A program made the position numbers and the translations under genes. From Terrisporobacter mayombei (GTDB taxonomy: Bacteria > Bacillota > Clostridia > Peptostreptococcales > Peptostreptococcaceae), in contig NZ_JAHZMP010000003.1 in assembly GCF_020748465.1 (NCBI RefSeq), forward strand, positions 530,975 through 594,974: a DNA stretch of 64,000 bases, given 5' to 3'. Below, piece by piece: positions 1 through 9,968 of this stretch (position 1 is its first letter; each line of letters begins with the position of its first letter). The notes under the pieces were generated by a model. That model saw nothing but the letters and a program-made list of their open reading frames with translations, searched no databases and was not told where the DNA came from.

Positions 1-856
1 CATGTTGTTCTGATCGAGCTTTATCATAAAGTCTAGCTTTTAATACTTTTAAAGCTTTTTCTTTATTTTTTAATTGTGATTTTTCATCTTGGCAAGATAC
101 AACTTCACCAGTAGGTAAGTGAGTTATTCTAACTGCTGAGTCAGTTGTATTTACACACTGTCCACCATTTCCTGATGCACGGAATACGTCTATTCTTAAA
201 TCATTTGGGCTTATTTCTACTTCTACACCTTCTACTTCTGGTAAAACTGCAACTGTTGCAGTTGATGTATGGATTCTTCCTCCAGATTCAGTAGCTGGTA
301 TTCTCTGAACTCTATGAACTCCTGACTCATATTTAAGCCTTGAGTAAGCACCTTTACCTTTTATTAAGAAAGATACTTCTTTGTATCCTCCAACACCAGT
401 ATCACTAGCACCTAAAAGTTCCATTTTCCATCTTCTTCTTTCAGCATATCTGGAATACATTCTGAATAAGTTTCCTGCAAATAGAGCGGCCTCGTCTCCA
501 CCTGCTCCACCTCTTATCTCAACTATAACGTTCTTCTCATCGTTAGGATCTTTTGGTAATAAAAGAATTTTTAATTCCGCTTCTAATGGTTCAACCTGAC
601 CTTCTAATTCAGATATTTCCATTTTAGCTAATTCTCTTAGTTCCTCGTCAGACTCTTCTTCTAAAATAGCTTTAGATTCACTAAGGTCATTTAATACATT
701 TTTATATTCTCTGTATTTATGAACGATAGGTTCTAAATCTGCATGTTCTTTCATATACTTTTGCCAAACTTTTTGGTCATTTATTATTTCCATATCACTG
801 ATTTTTTCAGTTAAATCTATATATTTATCTTCTAGAACCTGTAGCTTGTTTAACAT
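1..856 (-). CDS. prfA: Peptide chain release factor 1, 3' end outside the window
   Basis: RF1 reads UAA and UAG stop codons and triggers release of the finished peptide on the ribosome. The frame is open from the ATG at 856 to the window edge (285 codons seen), so about 70 C-terminal residues are missing. Visible are the GGAGGDEA stretch near residue 117, the RF1-type PAT anticodon tripeptide near 187-189 (RF2 would have SPF), and the catalytic GGQ near 231-233. GAGGTGAA lies a few bases upstream of the ATG. It is the last of a yqhQ-prmC-prfA run; prmC, just upstream, encodes the enzyme that methylates the GGQ glutamine. Confidence 0.97.
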   Translation of the reverse strand, partial: MLNKLQVLEDKYIDLTEKISDMEIINDQKVWQKYMKEHADLEPIVHKYREYKNVLNDLSESKAILEEESDEELRELAKMEISELEGQVEPLEAELKILLLPKDPNDEKNVIVEIRGGAGGDEAALFAGNLFRMYSRYAERRRWKMELLGASDTGVGGYKEVSFLIKGKGAYSRLKYESGVHRVQRIPATESGGRIHTSTATVAVLPEVEGVEVEISPNDLRIDVFRASGNGGQCVNTTDSAVRITHLPTGEVVSCQDEKSQLKNKEKALKVLKARLYDKARSEQH

Positions 857-900
857 ACTTTTCACCTCTTTTATTCGTACAATCTCAGCATTTTATTATA

Positions 901-1746
901 TCATAAAACACTTCCTATAACAACTCTGTCAATTTGTTGTAAGTCTTTTCTAGTATATATATTAGTATATCCATCTGACTCCATTAACTTACTAACTTCT
1001 TCACTTTGATCATGACCTACTTCATAAGCTAAAATTCCATCATTATTAAGATATTTTTTAGACTGTATAGTTATAGCCCTATAAAAATCTAAGCCATCTA
1101 TTCCACCTTCCAATGCATTATATGGTTCAAAATCTTTAACTTGTTTGTCTAAAGTTTCGATAACTTCTCTTTTTATATATGGAGGATTCGAGACTATTAT
1201 ATCAAATCTCATATTATCATCTATATTAGTAAATAAATCTGATTTAATAAAAGTTATTCTATCCTTTACATTATTGCTTTCAGCATTTTTTTTACCAATC
1301 TCCAAAGCTATATCTGATATATCTACAGAAGTAATTTTAGCATTGTCTAAGTATTTTGCTAAACTAACAGTAATGGCACCAGAACCCGTACCAATATCAA
1401 GTATATTTATAGGCCCTTTATTTTTTCCTAGTTCAATAATTTCTTCTACTAATACTTCTGTGTCTGGTCTTGGTATTAAAACACCTTCTTGAACATAAAA
1501 GTCTAGTCCCATAAATTCACGATTTCCTACAATATAAGCAATTGGTCTATTATTTAATCTTTCATTTATAAGTTTACTAAATAGTTTTTCTTCATCCTCA
1601 CTTAATGATTTCTCTAAGTTTAAAAGTATATATAATCTATCTACCTCAAGGACTTTTTGTAGTAATGTTTCCACATCAAGTCTAGGTGTAGGACTTATTT
1701 CTTCAAGCTCTTTTGAATATCTTATAATTATTTCCTTAATAGTCAT
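901..1746 (-). CDS. prmC: Release factor glutamine N5-methyltransferase
   Basis: PrmC (HemK) transfers a methyl group from S-adenosylmethionine to the GGQ glutamine of RF1 and RF2 in the cytoplasm. The 281-aa protein has an N-terminal helical domain, the IPRPDTE segment near 91-97, the SAM-binding DIGTGSG near 117-123 and the diagnostic NPPY at 187-190. Length is normal for the family. An AAGGAGA ribosome site precedes the ATG. It sits directly upstream of prfA, its substrate gene, which is a common arrangement. Confidence 0.96.
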   Translation of the reverse strand: MTIKEIIIRYSKELEEISPTPRLDVETLLQKVLEVDRLYILLNLEKSLSEDEEKLFSKLINERLNNRPIAYIVGNREFMGLDFYVQEGVLIPRPDTEVLVEEIIELGKNKGPINILDIGTGSGAITVSLAKYLDNAKITSVDISDIALEIGKKNAESNNVKDRITFIKSDLFTNIDDNMRFDIIVSNPPYIKREVIETLDKQVKDFEPYNALEGGIDGLDFYRAITIQSKKYLNNDGILAYEVGHDQSEEVSKLMESDGYTNIYTRKDLQQIDRVVIGSVL

Positions 1747-1765
1747 AAGTTTCTCCTTATTTCTC

Positions 1766-2659
1766 TTAAATTACAGCCTTTAATGCTTTTATCGCTACTT
1801 CTAATTGTTCATCATTTGGTTCCTTTGTAGTAATATGTTGAAGCATCATTCCTGGATATGCAACAATTTTACTTAATATATTATTATATTTCCCAAGAAA
1901 TTTTATTATTTCATAAGATATGCCAGCAACTATAGGTATGCATAATATTCTCATTGCTATTCTAGCTAAAATATTTGGCCATCCAAAAAAAGAAAATAAT
2001 ATAATTGATGTTGCCATTACTATAAATAAGAAGTTTGTACCACATCTAGGATGTAGCGTTGTAAATTTCCTTGCGTTTTCTACTGTTAATTCTAAACCAC
2101 TTTCATAGCAATAAATAGCCTTATGTTCTGCTCCATGATACATAAAGGTTCTTTTTATATCTTTATTTCTAGATATTAACAACATATACAATATTAATAT
2201 AAATATTCTAAATAAACCTTCAATTAAATTAAGTATTATGTTGTTGTGTATAAATGATGAAAATAATCCTCCTATGGATGTTGGTATTAATACAAATAAT
2301 CCAACAGAAAGAAGCATTGCCAAAATAAGAGATACTGCCATAATCGCATCATTGGCTTTATCTTTAAATATTCTTTTTAGAAATCTATCTATTGCATCTT
2401 CCTCTTCTTCTTCTTCTAAAAAAAATTCTGATGAATAATTTAGACTTTTCATACCTTCTATCATAGTTTCAAATAATATAAATGAGCCTCTTAAAAAAGG
2501 TATCTTATCAATTTTTTTATCTTTTATCCAGCTTTTTATTCTATTTTTTTTTAATTCAATTTCTCCATTACTTTTTCTAACAGCAATTGCTCTGTAATTT
2601 TTAGACTGCATCATAACCCCTTCAATTACAGCTTGCCCTCCAACACTTTGCTTTTTCAT
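1766..2659 (-). CDS. YqhQ-like DUF1385 membrane protein
   Basis: Multi-pass membrane protein of the DUF1385 family (B. subtilis YqhQ); its biochemical role is not established. The start is set at the ATG at 2659 (MKKQSVGG..., 297 aa) because AGGAG lies 7 bases before it; a longer frame from 2674 would have to translate that ribosome site. The conserved GGQAVIEGV stretch is near the N-terminus, a run of Glu lies near 82-87, hydrophobic segments span about 105-165, and HGAEHK is at 175-180. It lies upstream of prmC and downstream of the tdk terminator. Confidence 0.88.
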   Translation of the reverse strand: MKKQSVGGQAVIEGVMMQSKNYRAIAVRKSNGEIELKKNRIKSWIKDKKIDKIPFLRGSFILFETMIEGMKSLNYSSEFFLEEEEEEDAIDRFLKRIFKDKANDAIMAVSLILAMLLSVGLFVLIPTSIGGLFSSFIHNNIILNLIEGLFRIFILILYMLLISRNKDIKRTFMYHGAEHKAIYCYESGLELTVENARKFTTLHPRCGTNFLFIVMATSIILFSFFGWPNILARIAMRILCIPIVAGISYEIIKFLGKYNNILSKIVAYPGMMLQHITTKEPNDEQLEVAIKALKAVI

Positions 2660-2715
2660 GGTAATACTCCTCATAATAATTTTTCTAACACTAAAACTAT
2701 TATAATATAAAAATT

Positions 2716-2748
2716 CCCCTTAGAGTATTATATTATACTTTTAAGGGG
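2716..2748 (-). terminator. Terminator after tdk
   Basis: On the minus strand CCCCTTA at 2748-2742 pairs with TAAGGGG at 2722-2716, with a further AGTAT/ATACT pairing inside, followed by AATTTTTAT. It separates tdk from the yqhQ-prmC-prfA genes. Confidence 0.7.
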
Positions 2749-2756
2749 TTAATAAT

Positions 2757-3329
2757 TTATTTCACCACATGGCACTTTCTACATCTAGCTTCATAGCTTT
2801 CTACAGCTCCTACTTGAATAATAGGATCATCATATCTTGCCGGTTTTCCATCTATTAATCTTTGTGATCTTGTTGCTGGTTGACCACACACAGAGCAAAT
2901 AGCTTGAATTTTATCTACAAATTCAGCAACTGCTAAAAGTCTTGGTGTAGGACCAAATGGTTCTCCTTTGAAATCCATATCTAGACCTGCTGCTATAACT
3001 CTTACGCCCTTGTTAGCTAAGTCAACAGCAATATCTACTATTTCTTCATCAAAAAATTGCACCTCATCTATACCAACAACTTGAACATCTTCATCTATTA
3101 AATCATAAATACTCGATGCTTCTTTTATTGGAATAGCTTCTATACTGTCCCCACTATGAGATACTACATCTTTCTTACTATATCTATCATCTATATGAGG
3201 TTTAAATACAATAATATTTTGTTTTGCAATTTTAGCTCTTTTTAATCTTCTTATTAATTCTTCACTCTTTCCACTATACATAGGTCCAACTACTACTTCA
3301 ATATAACCATGGTTTACTGGTCTATACAT
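2757..3329 (-). CDS. tdk: Thymidine kinase (type II)
   Basis: Phosphorylates thymidine to dTMP with ATP in pyrimidine salvage. The 190-aa protein has the P-loop GPMYSGKS at 15-22, the Walker B DE pair at 88-89 (Glu89 as likely general base), and four zinc-binding cysteines at 145, 148, 183 and 186 typical of the small tetrameric TK1-like enzymes. AGGAGG precedes the ATG. It follows rpmE and ends at a clear terminator. Confidence 0.96.
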   Translation of the reverse strand: MYRPVNHGYIEVVVGPMYSGKSEELIRRLKRAKIAKQNIIVFKPHIDDRYSKKDVVSHSGDSIEAIPIKEASSIYDLIDEDVQVVGIDEVQFFDEEIVDIAVDLANKGVRVIAAGLDMDFKGEPFGPTPRLLAVAEFVDKIQAICSVCGQPATRSQRLIDGKPARYDDPIIQVGAVESYEARCRKCHVVK

Positions 3330-3418
3330 ATTTTCGAACCTCCTAAGCTTTTATCTAATGTTATTATTAATAATATTCTAAAATTATGTATTTTTTTAGT
3401 AATTAGGGAAATAAAATA

Positions 3419-3445
3419 GGAGTTGGATAACCAACCCCTTTTTTT
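3419..3445 (-). terminator. Terminator after rpmE
   Basis: GGGGTTGG/CCAACTCC with a 4-nt loop at 3438-3419, allowing one G-U pair, followed on the minus strand by TATTTTATTT. A T-run at 3439-3445 on the plus strand makes it look bidirectional, although no plus-strand gene needs it. Confidence 0.65.
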
Positions 3446-3452
3446 ACAATAA

Positions 3453-3653
3453 TTAATCCATTTTGAATCTTTTTTTGAATTTGTCGATTCTTCCACCTTT
3501 TTCTATGTTCTTTTGCTTTCCAGTATAGAAAGGATGGCACTCTGAACATATTTCAACTCTTATTTCGTCCTTAGTTGAACCAGCCATGAAAGTATTTCCA
3601 CATGCACAGTGTACTTCAACTGCATTGTATTTTGGTTGTATATCTTTTTGCAT
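3453..3653 (-). CDS. rpmE: 50S ribosomal protein L31, zinc-binding type
   Basis: Component of the large ribosomal subunit at the subunit interface. The 66-aa protein keeps all four zinc ligands (Cys16, Cys18, Cys36, Cys39 in CACGN and CSECH), so it is the zinc-containing C+ form rather than the cysteine-free paralogue induced on zinc starvation. GAGGTGA precedes the ATG. It lies between rho and tdk, a usual Clostridia order. Confidence 0.97.
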   Translation of the reverse strand: MQKDIQPKYNAVEVHCACGNTFMAGSTKDEIRVEICSECHPFYTGKQKNIEKGGRIDKFKKRFKMD

Positions 3654-3799
3654 TTTTAGTCACCTCTTTTTCAATTATATTCTAAATTAATTATATTAAT
3701 TTTAAGTTTTCATCTTCAACTACATCATTATATCACATGTTTTTTAGTGATACAAGGATTTTTGCATTTCTTCACCATATGATTTTAGGTTTATGTTTT

Positions 3800-5407
3800 T
3801 TACTTAATACTTCTTATAAATTCTTCATTATTTTTTGTTTTCTTTAATGCATCTATTAAGTTATCTGTAACTTCTAATATAGAATTATTACTCATTTCTT
3901 TTCTTAATTTCCATAAAGCTGTTTTTTCTTCTTCTGTAAGTAATAAGTCCTCTCTTCTTGTTCCTGACTTATAAATATCTACAGCAGGGAATATTCTCTT
4001 CTCAGCAAGCTTTCTATCTAGATGTAATTCCATATTACCAGTTCCTTTGAATTCTTCGAAGATTACATCATCCATTCTAGAACCCGTTTCTACTAATGCA
4101 GTCGCAAGTATTGTTAATGAACCACCTTGTCTAATATTTCTAGCTGCTCCAAAGAATTTTTTAGGTCCATGTAACGCTCCTGGATCAAGACCTCCTGATA
4201 AAGTTCTTCCTGTTGGTGATATTGTTAAGTTATAAGCTCTTGCTAATCTTGTTATACTATCAAGAAGTATTACAACATCTTTTCCATGTTCAACAAGTCT
4301 TTGAGCTCTATTTAATACCATCTCTGCTACTTTAACATGATGATTTGATACTTGATCAAATGTTGAGTAAATAACATCTCCATTGATAGATTCTCTCATA
4401 TCTGTAACTTCTTCTGGTCTTTCATCTATTAATAATACTATTAATTCCACATTAGGATGGTTTTTAGCAATGCTATTAGCTACACTTTTAAGAAGTATAG
4501 TTTTACCTGCCTTTGGTGGCGCAACTATAAGACCCCTTTGTCCTTTTCCTATTGGCGAAATTAAGTCGATTAATCTAGTTGATATTTCATTTTGACTTTT
4601 TTCAAGTGTTAGTCTTTCTTCTGGGTATATTGGTGTTAAGTTAACAAATGATTTTCTATTTATACAAGTTTCTGGGTTTTCCTCATTAACTTTTTGTACA
4701 AATAGTAATGCTCTAAACTTTTCTCCTGTTTTTGGATGTCTTGTTATACCTCTAACTTTATCCCCTGTTTGAAGATTAAATCTTCTTATTTGAGATGGAG
4801 AAACATATACGTCTTCATCTGTAGATTGATAGTTAGATCCTCTTAAGAAACCAAATCCATCAGGAAGTATTTCTAAAACTCCAACTACTTCATCATCCTT
4901 AGAAGTGTTGAACTCATTAATTATTTTAGATTCTTCAACAACTTTTGGTACATAATTACCTTTATTATTTCTCTGATTTCTACTTTCCATACTTGAAGTT
5001 TTATTATTGTTGAAATTACGAGAATTGTTTTGATTTTCTCTACTATGAGTTTTTACATAAGATCTATTATCTAATTTATCACCAGGTTTAAAATTTTCCG
5101 TATCACTATTTCTATTAATAAATTGTTTATTTCTGTCCCCACTATTATCTATATTTTCTCTTCCCTGTTTTTGTTCTTTAGCCTCTATATCTTCATTAAG
5201 ATATTCTTTATTTATACTTACTTCATTATTACCTAATATCTTCTTGTCTTTTTCATTGTTATTTTTTGAGTTGCTATTAATTAACTCAATCAATTCATTT
5301 TTTTTGTATTTAGTAACTGATTTTATATCTAAGTCTTTAGCTATTTGTCTAAGTTCTGCTAAAGTCTTTTTACTCAATTCTTCCATTGTTATATTTTCCA
5401 AATTCAA
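3800..5407 (-). CDS. rho: Transcription termination factor Rho with an Asn-rich insert
   Basis: Hexameric RNA helicase that ends transcription. The start is TTG at 5407, supported by AGGAGG five bases upstream; the first ATG lies well inside. Of 535 aa, residues 1-43 form the Rho N-terminal helical domain. About 44-155 is a low-complexity insert with 27 Asn and 5 Gln. The cold-shock RNA-binding domain covers about 170-240, and the RecA-type ATPase has its P-loop APPKAGKT at 296-303. The insert makes the protein over 100 residues longer than E. coli Rho (419 aa). Such Asn-rich inserts are known in some clostridial Rho proteins. Confidence 0.97.
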   Translation of the reverse strand: MNLENITMEELSKKTLAELRQIAKDLDIKSVTKYKKNELIELINSNSKNNNEKDKKILGNNEVSINKEYLNEDIEAKEQKQGRENIDNSGDRNKQFINRNSDTENFKPGDKLDNRSYVKTHSRENQNNSRNFNNNKTSSMESRNQRNNKGNYVPKVVEESKIINEFNTSKDDEVVGVLEILPDGFGFLRGSNYQSTDEDVYVSPSQIRRFNLQTGDKVRGITRHPKTGEKFRALLFVQKVNEENPETCINRKSFVNLTPIYPEERLTLEKSQNEISTRLIDLISPIGKGQRGLIVAPPKAGKTILLKSVANSIAKNHPNVELIVLLIDERPEEVTDMRESINGDVIYSTFDQVSNHHVKVAEMVLNRAQRLVEHGKDVVILLDSITRLARAYNLTISPTGRTLSGGLDPGALHGPKKFFGAARNIRQGGSLTILATALVETGSRMDDVIFEEFKGTGNMELHLDRKLAEKRIFPAVDIYKSGTRREDLLLTEEEKTALWKLRKEMSNNSILEVTDNLIDALKKTKNNEEFIRSIK

Positions 5408-5644
5408 AGGAACCTCCTCACATTTTATTTAAGGCTGTAATTAAATTTTAATTTTATAGGGAATATAGGGTGTGAAAAAGAAAAGTAATCATTTTTAAAT
5501 ATGAAATTTAATAAACTAATAATATCACTATTAAATATCATGGTCAACACGTAAAACTCCTAGTTCTTATCTTTTTTATTATTTTTACTATTATTTGTAA
5601 ATTTATTCATCAAAAACAAAAAAATTTGATTCTTTTAAGTCACT

Positions 5645-5712
5645 GCATAGGCGCTATTCTTTGTGTATTCAACAGGATGCCTCTGCTACAACTTCAAGCT
5701 ATTCTATTGATC
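5645..5712 (+). repeat. Dispersed intergenic repeat, copy A
   Basis: Contains GGCGCTA, then TTCAACAGGATGCCT, then ACTTCAAGC, matching in order the blocks of the copies near 13,670, 26,655, 54,020 (inverted) and 63,955. This is a diverged copy with weak internal pairing. Confidence 0.5.
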
Positions 5713-5735
5713 CATTAAAAATATTTATAATTATA

Positions 5736-5762
5736 AAAAAGTGGACAATTTGCCCACTTTTT
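5736..5762 (-). terminator. Terminator after glpX
   Basis: AAAAAGTGGGC and GTCCACTTTTT form an 11-bp stem (one G-U) around a 5-nt loop on the minus strand, ending in a U-run just past the glpX stop codon. Confidence 0.85.
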
Positions 5763-5764
5763 AT

Positions 5765-6766
5765 TTATTCCATATTATATTTTTTCATTAAATCAATAAG
5801 TATTTCATTTTTATCAAGGTTATGAGTTGCATCTACAAATCTTATTGTTCCTGTCTTTCCTCTCATTACAATAGATTCAGTTTTAGCTTTATTATCTCCT
5901 ACATTTATTACACCTTTTAATAAGTTGCCTTCTGTAATTCCTGTAGCAGCAAAGAATAAATCATCACCTTTAGCTAAATCTTCTAAAGTTAATTTCTTTT
6001 CTATATCTTCATCAGATAGTCCCATTTCATGGCATCTGTTTCTTTCTTGTTCACTCATAGGATAAATTTGCGCTTGCATATCTCCACCCATACATTTTAT
6101 AGCTGCTGCTGTTATTACACCTTCTGGTCCTCCACCGATTCCCATAAGTATATCTACACCAGTTTCTTCAAAACAAGTAGCAATACCTGTAGCTACGTCT
6201 CCATCACCAAACATTCTTATTTGGCAGCCTAATTTTCTAGCAGGTTCAATTATATAATTATGTCTTTCTCTATCTTGTGTCATTATTGTCATTTGCGTAG
6301 TTTTTTTACCTAAAGCTTTTGCCACACTTAATATATTTTCTTCAACACTTTTATCTAAGTCTATACATCCTTTTGCTTTTGGACCAACAACAATCTTTTT
6401 CATATATGTGTCTGGGGCATGAAGTAGGGAACCTTTTTTTCCAACAGCTATTACTGATATGGCATTTGGAAGTCCTTTTGCTATTAATGTAGTTCCATCA
6501 AGTGGATCCACAGCTATATCAACTTCCATAGAATCTTCTGTTTGTAATCCAACCTTTTCCCCTATATAAAGCATCGGTGCTTCATCTAACTCACCTTCAC
6601 CAATAACTACTTCTCCATTAATTTTCACCGATTCAAAAGCTCTTCTCATCGCTTCTACAGCAGCGCCATCCGCTCCATTTTTATCTCCTCTTCCCATAAA
6701 TTGAGAAGATACTAAGGCTGCTGCTTCTGTTACTCTTACAAGTTCTAATGCTAAATTTCTATCCAT
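5765..6766 (-). CDS. glpX: Fructose-1,6-bisphosphatase class II
   Basis: Hydrolyses fructose-1,6-bisphosphate to fructose-6-phosphate in gluconeogenesis, with a divalent metal. The start is set at the ATG at 6766 (MDRNLALE..., 333 aa), where a GGAG-type site precedes it; an in-frame ATG at 6796 has no ribosome site. GEGE at 56-59 and the metal/phosphate motif DPLDGTT at 87-93 are intact. It appears to be a single-gene unit ended by its own terminator. Confidence 0.95.
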   Translation of the reverse strand: MDRNLALELVRVTEAAALVSSQFMGRGDKNGADGAAVEAMRRAFESVKINGEVVIGEGELDEAPMLYIGEKVGLQTEDSMEVDIAVDPLDGTTLIAKGLPNAISVIAVGKKGSLLHAPDTYMKKIVVGPKAKGCIDLDKSVEENILSVAKALGKKTTQMTIMTQDRERHNYIIEPARKLGCQIRMFGDGDVATGIATCFEETGVDILMGIGGGPEGVITAAAIKCMGGDMQAQIYPMSEQERNRCHEMGLSDEDIEKKLTLEDLAKGDDLFFAATGITEGNLLKGVINVGDNKAKTESIVMRGKTGTIRFVDATHNLDKNEILIDLMKKYNME

Positions 6767-6930
6767 TAATTTCCCATCTCCTTTATTATATTCCATAGAA
6801 AATTATATATTATATACTTATTTTAGTAAATAGTATACCACATACTATTTTATTTTTTATTATGAATGCATATGTGATATACTATATTTTTTTGTTGTAC
6901 AATCATATATAAATAGTAGTTTTGTTCAAA

Positions 6931-6961
6931 TTAAAAAAGCCGGTCATAAAAGACCAGCTTT
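6931..6961 (-). terminator. Terminator after the galU / small-ORF unit
   Basis: On the minus strand AAAGCTGGTC (6961-6952) pairs with GACCGGCTTT (6945-6936) and is followed by a T-run. It starts 5 bases past the stop of the 37-aa gene. Confidence 0.85.
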
Positions 6962-6965
6962 TTCT

Positions 6966-7079
6966 CTATAATGACATTGCTAACATTCTTATTAACGTAG
7001 ATATACTTGTTAATATAAAAATTACAGCTATTCCTATTGCTAGGACTTTAGTCATTTTTTTTTGCATATTTTTAGCCAT
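6966..7079 (-). CDS. 37-aa single-span membrane protein
   Basis: Short gene downstream of galU. The protein MAKNMQKKMTKVLAIG... has a basic N-terminus (K3, K7, K8, K11) and one hydrophobic segment from about 12 to 30. GAGAGGTGA lies 5 bases before the ATG, 27 bases after the galU stop, and a strong terminator follows, so I take it as real and co-transcribed with galU. It resembles the very short DUF4044-type membrane proteins of Firmicutes, but at this length the assignment is only a suggestion and the function is unknown. Confidence 0.7.
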   Translation of the reverse strand: MAKNMQKKMTKVLAIGIAVIFILTSISTLIRMLAMSL

Positions 7080-7105
7080 ATGAATCACCTCTCTAAATTT
7101 TGTAA

Positions 7106-7993
7106 CTATTCTTTATCAGCGTCTTCAAGGCTAACTTTTTTAAGATATTTCATAAAATCATCTCTTAATTCATCTTTTTTAAGAGCAAAATCTACAGTAG
7201 CTTCTAGGAAACCTAATTTGTCCCCCACATCGTATCTTCTTCCCTCAAAATTATATGCATACATAGCCTCTTTTTTAGATAGTCTTTTTAAGGCATCTGT
7301 TAACTGAACTTCTCCACCTTTTCCTATAGGTAAATCTTCTAATATATCAAATATTTCAGGTGTAATTATATATCTTCCTAAAATCGCAATATTAGAAGGA
7401 GCTTTATCTATATCAGGCTTTTCAACTAGATCCTTAACTTTGTAAACTCTATCTTCTATATGTTTAGCGTCTATTATACCATACTTATTTACATTTTCAT
7501 TTTCAACTTTTTGAACTCCAAGAATTGTAGTTCTATATTCTTCGTAAGCATCCATAAGTTGTCTCAAACATGGGACATCATTGTCTACGATATCATCTCC
7601 AAGCATGACAGCAAAAGGTTCATCTCCTATGAAGCTTCTTGCACAGTATATAGCATCACCAAGTCCTTTAGGTTCCTTTTGTCTTATATAATAGATGTTT
7701 ATCATCTTTGATATATCTCTAACTATTTCTAGTAATTCTGTCTTTCCTTTTTGTTCAAGTTCTAATTCTAACTCTACTGATTTATCAAAATGATCTTCAA
7801 TAGATTTTTTATTTTTACCAGTTATTATTAATATTTCCTCTATTCCAGAAGCTACAGCTTCCTCAATTATATATTGCAAGGTTGGTTTATCAACAATAGG
7901 TAACATTTCTTTTGGTTGAGCCTTTGTTGCTGGTAGAAATCTTGTCCCAAGACCTGCAGCAGGTATAACCGCTTTTCTTATTTTCCTTTGCAT
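7106..7993 (-). CDS. galU: UTP-glucose-1-phosphate uridylyltransferase
   Basis: Makes UDP-glucose from UTP and glucose-1-phosphate for cell-surface polysaccharides and glycolipids. The 295-aa protein has the nucleotidyltransferase signature GLGTRFLP at 14-21 followed by the KE of QPKEMLP, and the usual GalU length. GGAGGG precedes the ATG. The small membrane-protein gene at 6966 follows closely in the same orientation. Confidence 0.95.
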   Translation of the reverse strand: MQRKIRKAVIPAAGLGTRFLPATKAQPKEMLPIVDKPTLQYIIEEAVASGIEEILIITGKNKKSIEDHFDKSVELELELEQKGKTELLEIVRDISKMINIYYIRQKEPKGLGDAIYCARSFIGDEPFAVMLGDDIVDNDVPCLRQLMDAYEEYRTTILGVQKVENENVNKYGIIDAKHIEDRVYKVKDLVEKPDIDKAPSNIAILGRYIITPEIFDILEDLPIGKGGEVQLTDALKRLSKKEAMYAYNFEGRRYDVGDKLGFLEATVDFALKKDELRDDFMKYLKKVSLEDADKE

Positions 7994-8093
7994 AATGTTA
8001 TTCCCTCCAATAATCTTAAATACAATAAGTTATATTCATATTTATTTTATCATCATACTCATAGTTTTGTCATGTTTATTATTAGTTAAACAA

Positions 8094-9968
8094 TTACTTC
8101 TCTTCTAATAATTTTTCTAACTCATTTACCAGTTGATCAAATTTATCGATAGTATTATTAATAGGTTTTTGACTATTTAAATCAACATTATTAGATTTTA
8201 ACAGATTTAAAGGATAATCTGAACCACCTTTTTTAAGGAAATTCAAATAATTCTCTGGCCCATTTTTAAGTATGTCTTGAGCACAAGTAACAGCACTACA
8301 ACACCCTGTCGCATATTTGTATACATAAAAACTATTATAAAAATGAGGTATTCTTGCCCATCCTACCATAGATAATGGATCCACTTCAAAATCATCTCCA
8401 TAGTATTTTTTCAATAACATAGACCATTTATCATTTAATACTAAAGCATTTAGCTGCTTATTATTTTCCGCAGCCTCATGTATATAATCTTCAAATTCAG
8501 CGTACATAGTTTGTGTATATAGTGTATTTTTTATAAAGTCTAAATACATGCTAATATAGTACGCTTTTTCTTTATTGTTTCTTGCATTTTTAATCAAATT
8601 TTCATAAAGAAGTACTTCATTTGTTGTTGATGCTACTTCATGAGTAAAAATCGATGGAGAAGAATTATAAAAGTTTTGATTTTTAGTGCTTAAATATTCA
8701 TAAACTCCGTGGCCAAGTTCATGAACTAATGTAGATACTCCTCCTATGGAGCTATTGTAGTTAAGCAGTATATAAGGATGATTGTCATATACCGATAAGC
8801 AATACCCTCCGCTAACTTTATTTTCTTTAGAGTATACGTCTACCCATCTTTCATTAAATGCCTTGTAAAGTATACTTCCATATGCATCACCTAAAGGTGC
8901 CAAAGCAGAATAAACCATCCCTTGAGCTTTATCATAAGAAACAACATCTTCGCATTCACTAACAATAGGTACAAACATATCATAATAATACACTTTATCT
9001 AAGTTTAAAACTTTCTTTCTAAGACTAATATACTTATGTAAACTATCTGTATTTTTGCTTACAGTTTTTATTAATCCTTTATAAACCTTTTCATCTATAT
9101 TATCTGAGTCTAAATACATTTGCAAAGATGAATCATAATTTCTAACTGAAGAACAAAAAACATTTTTATTAACCTGTCCACTTAACAATCCTGCTAAAGT
9201 ATTTACATTATCGTTATATGGAAGAAATTCATTTTTATAAGCTTCTACTCTTTTTTCTCTATTAAAGTCTTGTATAGCATTTTCGTATTCTGCAGGAGTC
9301 ATATTAGTTTTTTTGTCCATATTTCTAAATAAATCATAAACATTGCTAGGTAGTCCATTTATAGATGACATGTTTGATAATATATTTTCACTTTTATCAT
9401 CTAAATAATGTTTTTTATTTCTTCTAATCTCTTTTATATACATACCATACTTATTATTGATTTTTCTATCAGATAGGTATTTATTACAATCTTTATCTGA
9501 TAATTTAAGTATTTCTAACTCCAACTGTGATGTAATCTTCATATACCTAGAATAAGATTTTTTAATTTCTTCTGTCATGTTTAGATATTCATATGAATTT
9601 TTATTTAAATCTTTTTTTAACTTAGCATAAGCTGATAAAGAGTTTAGCTTTATATCAAGTTTTTCTTTTATTCCCATTCCTAAATATAAATGAGTTTTTG
9701 ATTTTGTTAATTTTCCTATATAGTTTTCAAGCTCGTTCATCTCTTGATTAAATTTTTTCAAGTCTTTTGACCACGCATCGTCATTTTTATATAAGGTATA
9801 TAAATTCCAACAATACTTGCTATAATCAATTTCTTTTTTTGGTTTCTCTTCATCTTTTTCATTTTGTGCAAAAACTGTAGCACAATTATGATAAATATCT
9901 TGTCTTGTAGTATACATTCCAAATAATAGTAATAAAACGATTAATAATTTTAATAACTTTCTGCCCAT
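8094..9968 (-). CDS. Secreted M3-family (oligoendopeptidase F-like) metallopeptidase
   Basis: Zinc peptidase with the M3 signature HELGH at 416-420 and the third zinc ligand Glu444 in HEVAS. Unlike cytosolic oligoendopeptidases, the N-terminus MGRKLLKLLIVLLLLFG followed by a polar stretch looks like a signal peptide or membrane anchor, so it probably acts outside the membrane. The start is set at the ATG at 9968 (624 aa) because AAGGGTGG lies 6 bases before it; a TTG frame from 9989 reads through that site. A hairpin covers this ribosome site. The substrate is unknown. Confidence 0.85.
   Translation of the reverse strand: MGRKLLKLLIVLLLLFGMYTTRQDIYHNCATVFAQNEKDEEKPKKEIDYSKYCWNLYTLYKNDDAWSKDLKKFNQEMNELENYIGKLTKSKTHLYLGMGIKEKLDIKLNSLSAYAKLKKDLNKNSYEYLNMTEEIKKSYSRYMKITSQLELEILKLSDKDCNKYLSDRKINNKYGMYIKEIRRNKKHYLDDKSENILSNMSSINGLPSNVYDLFRNMDKKTNMTPAEYENAIQDFNREKRVEAYKNEFLPYNDNVNTLAGLLSGQVNKNVFCSSVRNYDSSLQMYLDSDNIDEKVYKGLIKTVSKNTDSLHKYISLRKKVLNLDKVYYYDMFVPIVSECEDVVSYDKAQGMVYSALAPLGDAYGSILYKAFNERWVDVYSKENKVSGGYCLSVYDNHPYILLNYNSSIGGVSTLVHELGHGVYEYLSTKNQNFYNSSPSIFTHEVASTTNEVLLYENLIKNARNNKEKAYYISMYLDFIKNTLYTQTMYAEFEDYIHEAAENNKQLNALVLNDKWSMLLKKYYGDDFEVDPLSMVGWARIPHFYNSFYVYKYATGCCSAVTCAQDILKNGPENYLNFLKKGGSDYPLNLLKSNNVDLNSQKPINNTIDKFDQLVNELEKLLEEK

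Larger units (their letters stand above)
5408..5764. other. Intergenic region between rho and glpX
   Basis: About 355 bases without a gene. It holds one copy of the dispersed repeat (5645-5712) and the glpX terminator (5736-5762). The part next to rho is AT-rich and should carry the rho promoter; I cannot pick a single convincing -35/-10 pair. Confidence 0.6.

Noticed and set aside
3314..3496. A 60-codon minus-strand frame overlapping rpmE and tdk.
   Set aside because: It runs across the rpmE terminator and the tdk start in another frame and has low-complexity composition.
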